This document shows, piece after piece, positions 46,866 to 54,808 of a stretch of 64,000 nucleotides of DNA (positions within the stretch are counted from its first letter, which is position 1; every line of letters starts with the position of its first letter). Under the pieces are notes generated by a model, which did no database searches, had not been told where the DNA came from, and worked only from the letters and a program-made list of their open reading frames with translations. Location: contig NCKB01000007.1 of the NCBI GenBank assembly GCA_002279065.1, positions 186,001-250,000 of the forward strand, read 5' to 3'. Origin of the DNA: Lysobacterales bacterium 15-68-25. Its GTDB lineage: Bacteria > Pseudomonadota > Gammaproteobacteria > Xanthomonadales > Rhodanobacteraceae. The translations under genes and the position numbers were made by a program.

Positions 46866-48821
46866 TTAGCCCGTTTGCGCCTGCGCGAAGAAGGCGCGCA
46901 CGTCGGCCACCTCGCGCGTGCGCGGCATCGGCGGCAGGCTGGCCAGGAACAGCTTGCCGTAACCCTTGCCGAGCAGGCGCGGATCGCACAGCACCAGCAC
47001 GCCGCGATCGTGCACGTCGCGGATCAGCCGGCCGGCGCCCTGCTTGAGCGCGATCGCCGCGCTTGGCACCTGCCAGCCCATGAAGGGATTGATGCCGGCC
47101 TGCTCCAGCGCCTCCAGCCGCGCGACCAGCACCGGATCGTCCGGCGCTGCGAACGGCAGCTTGTCGATCACCACCACGCTGAGCGCCTCGCCGGCGACGT
47201 CCACGCCCTCCCAGAAACTCGCCGCGCCGAGCAGCACTCCATGGCCGCTGCTGCGGAATTCCTCCAGCAGCCGGTGGCGTGGCGCCTCGCCCTGCACGAA
47301 CAGCGGCCACGGCACGCGGCTGCGCAGCAGGTCGGCGGCGCGACGCAGCGCGCGGTGCGAGGTGAACAGCAGGAACGCACGGCCGTTCGAGGCCTGCAGC
47401 ACCGGCAGCACGGCCTCGATCACCTGGTCGGTGTAGTCACGCGCGGCCGGGTCCGGCAGGCCCGGCGGCAGGTAGCACAGCGCCTGGCGCGCGTAGTCGA
47501 ACGGGCTTTCCAGGCTCAGCGTCTGCGGATCGTCCAGCCCCAGCTGGCGCGCGAAGTGGCCGAAGTCGCCACCGACCGAGAGCGTCGCGGAAGTATGGAT
47601 CCATGCCGCCTGGGTGCGCTCGCGCATCGCCCGCAACGGCGCCGCCAGATCCAGCGGCGTGGCATGGATGGCGAAGCCGCGCGGGAACAGTTCGTACCAG
47701 CGCACGTCGATGCCGCGCGCCTCGCCGGCCTTGCCTTCGACGATGCGCTCCAGCCGCTCGCTCAACGCCAGCGAGCGCTCGTAGACGTTGGCGAAGCCGC
47801 GCGAACGGTCGGCCTGCGAGGCGAGCTGGTCGGACAACGTGGCCACCAGCTCGACCAGGTCGCGCAATCCGTCGCGCACCACAGCGCGGCTTTCCAGCTC
47901 GGCGAACGGGCCGCGTGCGGGCAGCGCCTCCATCGCCGCGCGCAGCTGCTTCAGTGCGCCCTGCAGGGCCTCCACCGGCTCCAGCAGCAGGCCGATCGCA
48001 CCGGTGATGCCGCTGCATTCGGTCAACGCATCCTGGCCCAGCTCGGACAGCTGCCGCGCGCTCACGCTCTGCGAGAAGAACTGCCCGGCCAGCTCGGGCA
48101 CCTGGTGTGCCTCGTCGAGGATGAAGGCCTGCGCGCCGGGCAGGATCTCGCCGAAGCCCTCCTGCTTGAGTGCCAGGTCGGCGAACAGCAGGTGGTGATT
48201 CGCCACCACGAGATCGGCATCCTGTGCCTCGCGGCGCGCCTTGATCACGTGGCAGTCGTCGAAGAACGGACACTCCGCGCCGAGGCAGTTTTCCGGCGTG
48301 GAGGTGACCCGCGGCCACAGCGGCGATTCCTCCGGCACCTCGGCCAGCTCCATGCGGTCGCCATGGCGGGTGCGCGCGGACCACTGGCGGATCGCCGCCA
48401 ACTGGTGCGACTGCGCCGGATCCAGGCTGCCACCGTCGCGCACGGTCTGATCCAGGCGGTACAGGCACAGGTAGTTGGCGCGCCCCTTCAGCAGGGCCGT
48501 CTTCAACCGGCCGCCGAGCACCGAGCGCACCCGCGGCAGGTCGCGGAAGAACAACTGGTCCTGCAACGCCTTGGTGCCGGTGGAGACGATCACCCGCCCG
48601 CCGGACAGCAGCGCCGGCACCAGGTAGGCGAAGGTCTTGCCGGTGCCGGTGCCCGCCTCGGCGATCAGCGTCTCGCGCTCGGCGATGGCGTGCGCAACCG
48701 CACGCGCCATGTCCTGCTGCGCGGCGCGCGGGGCGAAGTTGGGCAGCTCGCGGGCGAACGGGCCGTCGGCGCCGAGCAGCGCACCGAGGTCGTCGGGCGC
48801 GGCGTCATCGGGATCGATCAT
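46866..48821 (-). CDS. DinG/YoaA-family ATP-dependent DNA helicase
   Basis: A 651-residue superfamily 2 XPD-like helicase. Walker A AEAGTGTGKTFAYL, the [4Fe-4S] cysteines in YLCLYR (first) and ENCLGAECPFFDDC, the DEAH box in FILDEAHQVPE, a motif VI-like QGAGRLIRDVHDRGVLVLCDPRLL. Length and the C-terminal motifs fit YoaA, which partners the chi subunit of DNA polymerase III, more than the longer DinG, but I leave the symbol open. ATG at 48821. The gene is alone on its transcript upstream of the sugar porter, with the 263-bp gap to 49085 on the other side. Confidence 0.88.
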   Translation of the reverse strand: MIDPDDAAPDDLGALLGADGPFARELPNFAPRAAQQDMARAVAHAIAERETLIAEAGTGTGKTFAYLVPALLSGGRVIVSTGTKALQDQLFFRDLPRVRSVLGGRLKTALLKGRANYLCLYRLDQTVRDGGSLDPAQSHQLAAIRQWSARTRHGDRMELAEVPEESPLWPRVTSTPENCLGAECPFFDDCHVIKARREAQDADLVVANHHLLFADLALKQEGFGEILPGAQAFILDEAHQVPELAGQFFSQSVSARQLSELGQDALTECSGITGAIGLLLEPVEALQGALKQLRAAMEALPARGPFAELESRAVVRDGLRDLVELVATLSDQLASQADRSRGFANVYERSLALSERLERIVEGKAGEARGIDVRWYELFPRGFAIHATPLDLAAPLRAMRERTQAAWIHTSATLSVGGDFGHFARQLGLDDPQTLSLESPFDYARQALCYLPPGLPDPAARDYTDQVIEAVLPVLQASNGRAFLLFTSHRALRRAADLLRSRVPWPLFVQGEAPRHRLLEEFRSSGHGVLLGAASFWEGVDVAGEALSVVVIDKLPFAAPDDPVLVARLEALEQAGINPFMGWQVPSAAIALKQGAGRLIRDVHDRGVLVLCDPRLLGKGYGKLFLASLPPMPRTREVADVRAFFAQAQTG

Positions 48822-49084
48822 CCGGCAAGTATGGCCGAGGGGGCGCGGCGCGGCGAGCGAGCGGCCACTGCCACCGAGCCGGGCCCTGGAAGGGTGATGC
48901 CGATGTGGGAGAGCCTGCGGTTCCAGCCAGGCCGCGCCATCCCGCCAACGATCACTCCCGGACACCTTCCCCGCGGGCCCGCGACCGGGCGCCGCCGACC
49001 GGGCCGGCGTCGCGGGTGGCTTCGTACTGGTGCTGGGCTGGCTGGCACGGGCTTTGTGGAGCCGGCACCACGCCTGAAGCCGAC
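48822..49084. other. Intergenic stretch with REP-like G/C-rich remnants
   Basis: This 263-bp non-coding gap holds two imperfect segments resembling the GTGGGAG-type REP sequences of Pseudomonas and Xanthomonas: around 48904-48940 and around 49035-49080. Both are degenerate and I cannot confirm the family. No gene is seen here. Confidence 0.3.
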
Positions 49085-49609
49085 TCAGAAGCGGTTGATG
49101 CCGGGCTTGTGGCAGGCCTGCAGCTGCTGGCGGGCGCTGGCGGCGCCCGCGGTGTCGCGCGCGTGCAGGCGGATCTCCACCACGGTCTGCCAGTTGCGGG
49201 CGCACAGCGGGCCAAGCTTCGGCCCCAGCGACCAGGACTTCTGCGCCAGCTTCTCGGCCTCCGGGAAGTCCTGCAGGCGCACGGCCAGTTCGGCGCGGTC
49301 CTGCAGCAGGTCGGGTGACTCCGGACTGAGCCGCAACGCCTGGTCGAGCATGGTGGCCGCGCCGCGGTAGTTGCCGGTGCGCTCGTCGGCCTGCGCAGCG
49401 TCCTGCAACGACGCCACGCCCGGCTCGCGCAGCGGACTGACGTCGATCACCGACCGCTCGCTCGCGCCGGCGGCGCGGATCGCGTTGACCATCGCCTGCG
49501 GCGAGGGCAACGGCGGCGCCGGTGGTGCGGGCGGGTTGTCGGCCATGCAGCCGGCAAGCAGCGCGGCGGCGGCAACGGGAAGGAGGCGGCGGATGCGGTA
49601 CACGGACAT
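49085..49609 (-). CDS. lpoP: TPR lipoprotein, probable PBP1b activator LpoP
   Basis: A 174-residue outer-membrane lipoprotein. The signal ends LLAGC with lipidated Cys21; Ala follows no Asp at +2 (MADN), so outer-membrane targeting is expected. A Pro-rich linker (APPAPPLPSP) leads to helical TPR-like repeats (EPGVASLQDAAQADERTGNYRGAATMLDQALRLSPESPDLLQDRAELAVRLQDFPEAEKLAQKSWSLGP). In Pseudomonas aeruginosa and other bacteria lacking LpoB, the PBP1b activator LpoP is a TPR lipoprotein encoded in the same operon as PBP1b; here the ATG lies 9 bp after the PBP1b stop. The symbol rests on that context plus architecture. Confidence 0.75.
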   Translation of the reverse strand: MSVYRIRRLLPVAAAALLAGCMADNPPAPPAPPLPSPQAMVNAIRAAGASERSVIDVSPLREPGVASLQDAAQADERTGNYRGAATMLDQALRLSPESPDLLQDRAELAVRLQDFPEAEKLAQKSWSLGPKLGPLCARNWQTVVEIRLHARDTAGAASARQQLQACHKPGINRF

Positions 49610-49618
49610 GGCTGGGGA

Positions 49619-51949
49619 TCAGTGGGTGGGAGCCGGTGCAGGTTGCGCCGGCGGATTGTCATGGTCGCCGACGCCGAAGAAGTTGCCGACGCGCTGCCAG
49701 AAGCAGCTCTCGGTGTCCGGCGGCAGGCTGCCGGCGACCACCGGCAGTTCACGCGCGCCGCTGCACTGCGGGTCGATGCGCTTGCCGTCGGCCGGATTGA
49801 TCCAGGCCATCTCCAGGCCCGGGCCGGGCGCGGCCGACAGGGGTCGGGTCGGCAGCCGCGCGAACAGGTTGCGCCAGACGCGCAGCGCGCCGGTGGCGCC
49901 GAACAGGCCGGTCGGCTTGTTGTCGTCGCGGCCCATCCAGAACACCGCCAGGCGGTCGCCGGTGAACCCGGCGAACCAGCTGTCGCGCGTGTCGTTGCTG
50001 GTGCCGGTCTTGCCGGCGGCGTTGAGCCACGCCAGCCCGGAGTCGCCGATCGAATGCGCGGTACCGAACAACGCCACCTGCTGCATCGCCCAGGTGATCA
50101 GGCGCACCGCCGGCTGGTACTCGCCGGGACCGGGCTGCACCTCGTAGCGCTTGATGGTGCGTCCGTTGCCGTCGACCACGCCACGCACCGCCAGCAGCGG
50201 CAGCGCATGGCCGTCGGAGGCGAGGTACTGATAGAGCTGCGCCAGCTGCAGCGGCGCCATGTCCTGCGCGCCGATCAGCAGCGAGGGACTGGGATTGATG
50301 TCCTTGAAGCCGAACGACTCGAGGAACGCCCGGATGCGCGGCAGGCCGACCTCGAGCCCGAGGTGGATCGTGGCCAGGTTCCACGAATGCGCCAGCGCGT
50401 CGACCATCGGCAGCATGCCGTGCGACTGGTCGTCGTCGTTGTGCGGCTCCCACATCGAGCCGTCCGGCTGGCGCATGCTGACCGGGCTGTCGTCCAGCAG
50501 CGTGCCCAGGTTCCAGTGCGCCGGGTCGGTCAGCGCCACGAGGTAGACGAACGGCTTGATGGTCGAGCCGACCGGGCGCTGCGCGTCCATCGCTCGGTTG
50601 AAGCCGGGGTCGCCGGGGTTCTTGCTGCCGATCACCGCCAATACGCTGCCGGTCTGTGCGTCGGTCACCACGCCGGCGGCCTGCACCGCGCTGCCGCGCT
50701 TGCCCAGCGACTTCACCGTCTCGGTGACGGCCTTCTCGGCGTACAGCTGCGCGGCCGGATCGAGCGTGGTGAAGATCGACAGGTTGCCGGCACGCAGCGT
50801 GTCGTCGTCGAAGTCGGCCATGATCTGGCGGCGCACCAGGTCCATGAAGGCCGGGAAGCGGTTGTGCGGCAGCTGCGCGTTGTCGGCGATGCCCAGCGGC
50901 GTGGCCTCGGCCGCCTTGGCCTGGGCGGCGGTCATCAGGCCGGTCTTGGCGAACTGCTCGAGCACCAGGTTGCGGCGTGCCAGCGCATGCTCGGGATACC
51001 GCCGCGGGTCGTAATAGCTCGGGCCCTTGACCATGCCGACCAGCAACGCGATCTCCTGCGGCCGCAGCTCCTCCAGCCGTCGGCCGAAGTAGAACTCTGC
51101 CGCCGCCGCGAAGCCGTGCACGGCCTGGCTGCCCTGCTGGCCGAGGAAGACCTCGTTGATGTACGCCTCGAGGATGCGCGACTTCGGATAGTGCGCCTCG
51201 ATCAGCAGCGAGAGGATCGCCTCGTTGAACTTGCGGGTGAAGTTCTGGTTGCGGTCCAGGAACAGGTTGCGCACCAGCTGCTGGGTCAGCGTCGAACCGC
51301 CCTGCACCGTGTGGCCGGCGCGCAGGTTGGCGAAGGCCGCGCGCAGGATCGCGGTGAAGTCGATGCCGATGTGGTGCTTGAAATCGCGGTCCTCGACCGC
51401 TTGCAGGCCGCTGACCAGCAGCGGCGGCACGTCGGCCAGGTGCACGATGCGGCGCTCTTCCTGCTGGGCACCGTACACGGTGGCGATGCGCGCCGGATCC
51501 AGGTGCGCCTCCTTCAGCGGCTTGCCGCTGGCCGCATCCGCCACCGCGGCGACCACGCCCCGCCCCATCGTGACCGTGATCCGCTTGGGCAGCTCGCCGC
51601 CGTCCGGGCCGGCGTAGCCGCGCGAGGAAATCGTGTAGCGCGCGCCGTGCCGGCCCCAGCGGCCGGGCAGCTCGCCCTTGCCGTCGTCGCTGTAGCCGGC
51701 GAAGGTCAGCTCCAGCTCCAGCGCGGCCGGCGTCATCGGCTCGCCGGCCTGAAGCAGCAGCGGGCGCGCGAACACCCGCGTCGGCACGGCGAACACCAGG
51801 TCGTTGAAGCGGTCCTGCACGCGCTTGTCGAGCACCAGCGTGTAGGGCAGCAGGAAGCCGAAGAACAGGCCCAGCCCGATCCAGAACGGAATGCGCACCC
51901 ACGGCCAGGCGGTGCGGGCGAAGGATTGCAGGCGGGTCAGAAAGGCCAA
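49619..51949 (-). CDS. mrcB: Penicillin-binding protein 1b, bifunctional peptidoglycan synthase
   Basis: A 776-residue class A PBP. One membrane helix (about 20-40) is followed by the UB2H-like region, the GT51 glycosyltransferase with catalytic Glu186 in QAVEDRDFKHHIGIDFTAILRA and GGSTLTQQLVRNLFL, and the transpeptidase with S462-T-I-K465 in GSTIKPFVYL, SWN (522-524) and KTGT (647-650). PBP1b, not PBP1a, is indicated by the single-domain periplasmic organisation and the partner lipoprotein downstream. The start is TTG at 51949, the only start found upstream of the membrane helix, with no clear ribosome site, so it is uncertain. The C-terminus is Pro-rich. Confidence 0.93.
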   Translation of the reverse strand: MAFLTRLQSFARTAWPWVRIPFWIGLGLFFGFLLPYTLVLDKRVQDRFNDLVFAVPTRVFARPLLLQAGEPMTPAALELELTFAGYSDDGKGELPGRWGRHGARYTISSRGYAGPDGGELPKRITVTMGRGVVAAVADAASGKPLKEAHLDPARIATVYGAQQEERRIVHLADVPPLLVSGLQAVEDRDFKHHIGIDFTAILRAAFANLRAGHTVQGGSTLTQQLVRNLFLDRNQNFTRKFNEAILSLLIEAHYPKSRILEAYINEVFLGQQGSQAVHGFAAAAEFYFGRRLEELRPQEIALLVGMVKGPSYYDPRRYPEHALARRNLVLEQFAKTGLMTAAQAKAAEATPLGIADNAQLPHNRFPAFMDLVRRQIMADFDDDTLRAGNLSIFTTLDPAAQLYAEKAVTETVKSLGKRGSAVQAAGVVTDAQTGSVLAVIGSKNPGDPGFNRAMDAQRPVGSTIKPFVYLVALTDPAHWNLGTLLDDSPVSMRQPDGSMWEPHNDDDQSHGMLPMVDALAHSWNLATIHLGLEVGLPRIRAFLESFGFKDINPSPSLLIGAQDMAPLQLAQLYQYLASDGHALPLLAVRGVVDGNGRTIKRYEVQPGPGEYQPAVRLITWAMQQVALFGTAHSIGDSGLAWLNAAGKTGTSNDTRDSWFAGFTGDRLAVFWMGRDDNKPTGLFGATGALRVWRNLFARLPTRPLSAAPGPGLEMAWINPADGKRIDPQCSGARELPVVAGSLPPDTESCFWQRVGNFFGVGDHDNPPAQPAPAPTH

Positions 51950-52070
51950 CGCGAGGAATTCCCGGGGAAAACGGAGATCGATGATAGGCCCTCGCCCCCG
52001 GCGCCAATCTGAATGCCACCCACTTCCGCGGGGCAGAACGCAGGCGCGACCGGGGCGATCCGCGGGCGGA

Positions 52071-52913
52071 TCAGCGTGCCAGCCCCCAGCAGCGGGCGTC
52101 GGGCCGGAACGGCCGCGGCTGCACCCCGAGCAGGCGGGTCAGCGCCGTGTTGTCCGCCACGAGATCCTCATCGAGCCGGGCCAGCGGACCGCGCAGCTTC
52201 GGTGCCAGCCGCGCGCCCAGCTGCAGAGCGAGGCGCGGAACCGGCAGCGGCAGGGTGGCGACCGGCAGGCTGTCGCGCACGCGGGCGAACATACCGGCCG
52301 CGCTCAGCCGCTCACCGCCACCGATCGGAACGATCCCGCCGCTGGCCACGGACGGAGCCAGCGCCGCCAGGCTCGCCAGCGCGATGTCGTCGGCGTGCAC
52401 CGGCTGGCGCAGGCCGCGCCCGGCCGGCAGCGGAAAGACGCGCAGCCGCGCGGCGCGCCGGGCGATCGGGGTCAGGCTGCGGTCGAGCCCGGCGCCATAG
52501 ACGATGGTCGGGCGCAGCACCATCCACGCCAGCCCGCGCGCCGCGCATGCCTCCGCCAGCGCCTGCTCGCCGTCGCGCAGCAACCGGGCGATGGCCCGTT
52601 CGGCGGGCACGACCGAGTCGTGCTTGGTCTGCGCACTCATCGAACTGGTGGCGACCACGCGCGGCGATCCGCATGGCGGCGCCTGGGCCAGCCACTGCGC
52701 GAACGGCAGCAGCGGGCCGTAACTCACGATGCCGGCCAGCGGCGGCAGCTCGCGCGGCATCGCGTCGGGCAGGCCGCCCTCGATCCAGCGCACGCCGGGC
52801 TGCGCCGTTTGTGGCCGACGGCTGAGCGCGAGCACGTCGTGCCCGGCCTCGTTCAGCCGCGGCAGCAGGAAACGGCCGATCTGGCTGCTGGCGCCCAGCA
52901 CCAGGACGGTCAT
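52071..52913 (-). CDS. NAD(P)-dependent epimerase/dehydratase-like protein
   Basis: A 280-residue Rossmann-fold protein of the extended-SDR class. The cofactor loop is LVLGASSQIGRFLLPRL, then YGPLLPF and RVVATSSMSAQ with a Ser-rich strand, but the usual YxxxK catalytic pair is not obvious. A conserved LRPTIVYGAGLDRSL segment and RQPVHADDIA fit complex-I-NDUFA9-like or nucleoside-diphosphate-sugar epimerase relatives. The substrate is unknown. It lies 4 bp after the TPR protein gene and probably shares its transcript. Confidence 0.75.
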   Translation of the reverse strand: MTVLVLGASSQIGRFLLPRLNEAGHDVLALSRRPQTAQPGVRWIEGGLPDAMPRELPPLAGIVSYGPLLPFAQWLAQAPPCGSPRVVATSSMSAQTKHDSVVPAERAIARLLRDGEQALAEACAARGLAWMVLRPTIVYGAGLDRSLTPIARRAARLRVFPLPAGRGLRQPVHADDIALASLAALAPSVASGGIVPIGGGERLSAAGMFARVRDSLPVATLPLPVPRLALQLGARLAPKLRGPLARLDEDLVADNTALTRLLGVQPRPFRPDARCWGLAR

Positions 52914-52917
52914 GCGA

Positions 52918-54717
52918 TCACGGCCCGGCGTTGTTGAGGCGGGCGGTAAGCTCGACCAGCCGGGGATGCTGCGGGGCCAGCTTGCGCACGCGATCGAGCG
53001 ACTGCGAGGCCCCCGGGCGGTCGCCGCTGTCCAGTTGCTGCTCGGCGCGGTCCAGCCACGCCTCCGCGAGGCGGTTGCGCAGCTGCCCCTGATTCGGATC
53101 GCCGGGCGACAGGTCGGAGAGATTGCCGAGCATGTCGCCGGCGGTCGCCAGCCGGCCGTCCTGCAGTGCCTGGTTGAACAGCCGGATCACCGTGGCCGGC
53201 AGGTTCTGCAGGCCGTTGCGCGCCTCGGCATCGTTGCCGTCGATGGCCAGCGCGCTGCGGTACAGGTCGTAGGCGCTCTGGCCCGGCGGCAGCATGATGT
53301 CGCCCCGCTGCGCGGCCTCTTTCGCCTGCTGTACCAGCGAGCGGACCTGGGCCTGCTGCGCTGGCGTCAGGCTGGGCTGCAGCAGCGCGCCCGATGCATC
53401 GTCCTTCGACACCGCCGGCGTGGCGCCGTGGGCCTGGCCGCCCGGCGCGGCGCGGGAGGCAGCGCGCTGCGCTGCCGGCGCCGACGCGGAGGTGGCAGGT
53501 GCCGCCCGGCCCAGCCGAGCCCGGGCAGCGGCCAGGTCGGCCGACTTCGGGGCCAGCGCCTGCGCCTGGTCGAGCAGGGCTGCGGCCTGGGTGTCGTCGC
53601 CGCTGTCGATCGCCGCGTTGGCCTGCACGGTCAGCGCCTGCACCACCTTGCCCAGGCCCGACTGCGCATCGGCGTTGTTCGGGTCGAGCGCCAGCGCCTT
53701 CTGGAAATACGCCAGCGCGGTATCGTCGCCGGAGCCGCTGATGCGCCCGGCGCGCAGCGCGTCCATGCCCTGGGTCACCGCCTGGTTCACCGCATCGTCG
53801 TGGGCGCGCTGCACCTGCGCCTGCTGCGCGCGCAGCGACGGCAGGTCGCCGTAGCGCGGCAGCAGCGAGGCGAGCTTGTCGATCGCCGCTCCGGCGGTCG
53901 CGGCGTCACCGGCGTCGAGCGCCTTGCGCGCCTGGTCGGCGTAGGCGCCGCCAACCTGGTCCAGTCCGTGCGAGGCCACCGCGTTGCCGGGGTCGGCGGC
54001 GAGCACCTGCGCGAACAGCGCGGCGGCGCCATCGGGGCCATCCAGCTTGCCCTGCGCCAGGGCATCGCGCGCCCGTTCCACCAGATCCGAGGCATGCATG
54101 TGGGTGAGGCGCGCCTGGGCGATCGCGTGGTCGAGCTGGTCGACGTCGGTACCGCCGCCGAGCAGTTCGCGCGCGGCCGAAGCCGAACGCGTGGCGGCGT
54201 CGAGATCGCCGGTGTCGAGCTGCTTGCGGCCCTGCGCCAGCTCGGCCTGGCCGACCGCGCGCAGGCCATCGAGCGCGCGGTCGTTGTCCGGCTCCAGCGC
54301 GCGCGCGGCCTGGAACAGTTCGCGCGCACTGGTGCCGTCGGTACCGTCCAGGTGTCCGGCCTGCAGCGCGGCGTTGGCGCGCGAGAGCACGTCGTTGAAG
54401 CTGGTGCGCGGTACCAGTCCGCGCAGCGTGTCCTGGTTGAGCCAGGCCACCGTCGCCAGCCCCACCACGAGCAGCAGGGCCAGCGGCACCAGCCAGCCGC
54501 GCTTGCGCGCGGGCGCCTCGTCCGTTTCCACCTCGGGCGCGCGGCGCGCGCGCGACGATCCCGTCGCCGCGCGATCTGGCAGCGCGTCCACGGCCACGCT
54601 GGGCAGGCCGTCATCGGGTGCCGGCGGCGCGGGCGCCGGACGATCCAGGTCGTCGAGATTGCCCAGGGTGGGTTCGGTGCGCCCTTGCGGGCCGCGCGGG
54701 TCGTTGCGTCCGCTCAT
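52918..54717 (-). CDS. Membrane-anchored TPR-repeat protein
   Basis: A 599-residue protein in three parts: a disordered, Pro- and Arg-rich cytoplasmic N-terminus (residues 1-72), a single membrane helix (about 73-93, RGWLVPLALLLVVGLATVAWL), and a long periplasmic part of TPR-like helical repeats of about 60 residues (RANAALQAGHLDGTDGTSARELFQAARALEPDN, RARDALAQGKLDGPDGAAALFAQVLAADPGN, QGMDALRAGRISGSGDDTALAYFQKALALDPNN, YDLYRSALAIDGND). A Ser/Ala/Thr-rich linker near 440-480 separates two repeat blocks. I do not recognise a named family. It sits between relA and the epimerase on the same strand, and its stop lies 4 bp before that gene. ATG at 54717 is chosen. Confidence 0.8.
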   Translation of the reverse strand: MSGRNDPRGPQGRTEPTLGNLDDLDRPAPAPPAPDDGLPSVAVDALPDRAATGSSRARRAPEVETDEAPARKRGWLVPLALLLVVGLATVAWLNQDTLRGLVPRTSFNDVLSRANAALQAGHLDGTDGTSARELFQAARALEPDNDRALDGLRAVGQAELAQGRKQLDTGDLDAATRSASAARELLGGGTDVDQLDHAIAQARLTHMHASDLVERARDALAQGKLDGPDGAAALFAQVLAADPGNAVASHGLDQVGGAYADQARKALDAGDAATAGAAIDKLASLLPRYGDLPSLRAQQAQVQRAHDDAVNQAVTQGMDALRAGRISGSGDDTALAYFQKALALDPNNADAQSGLGKVVQALTVQANAAIDSGDDTQAAALLDQAQALAPKSADLAAARARLGRAAPATSASAPAAQRAASRAAPGGQAHGATPAVSKDDASGALLQPSLTPAQQAQVRSLVQQAKEAAQRGDIMLPPGQSAYDLYRSALAIDGNDAEARNGLQNLPATVIRLFNQALQDGRLATAGDMLGNLSDLSPGDPNQGQLRNRLAEAWLDRAEQQLDSGDRPGASQSLDRVRKLAPQHPRLVELTARLNNAGP

Positions 54718-54808
54718 CGTGAGTCGCCAGGTCGATAACCGCCGAAGCTTAGCATCCGACCCCGGCTGGGCCGCCCGGGTTCGGACGGCCATTCAACTGC
54801 CAGCCGGC

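Noticed and set aside
49042-49057. A sigma-54-like -24/-12 element (TGGCACGGGCTTTGTG)
   Set aside because: The invariant -12 GC is GT, and no plus-strand gene follows it; both neighbours are on the minus strand.
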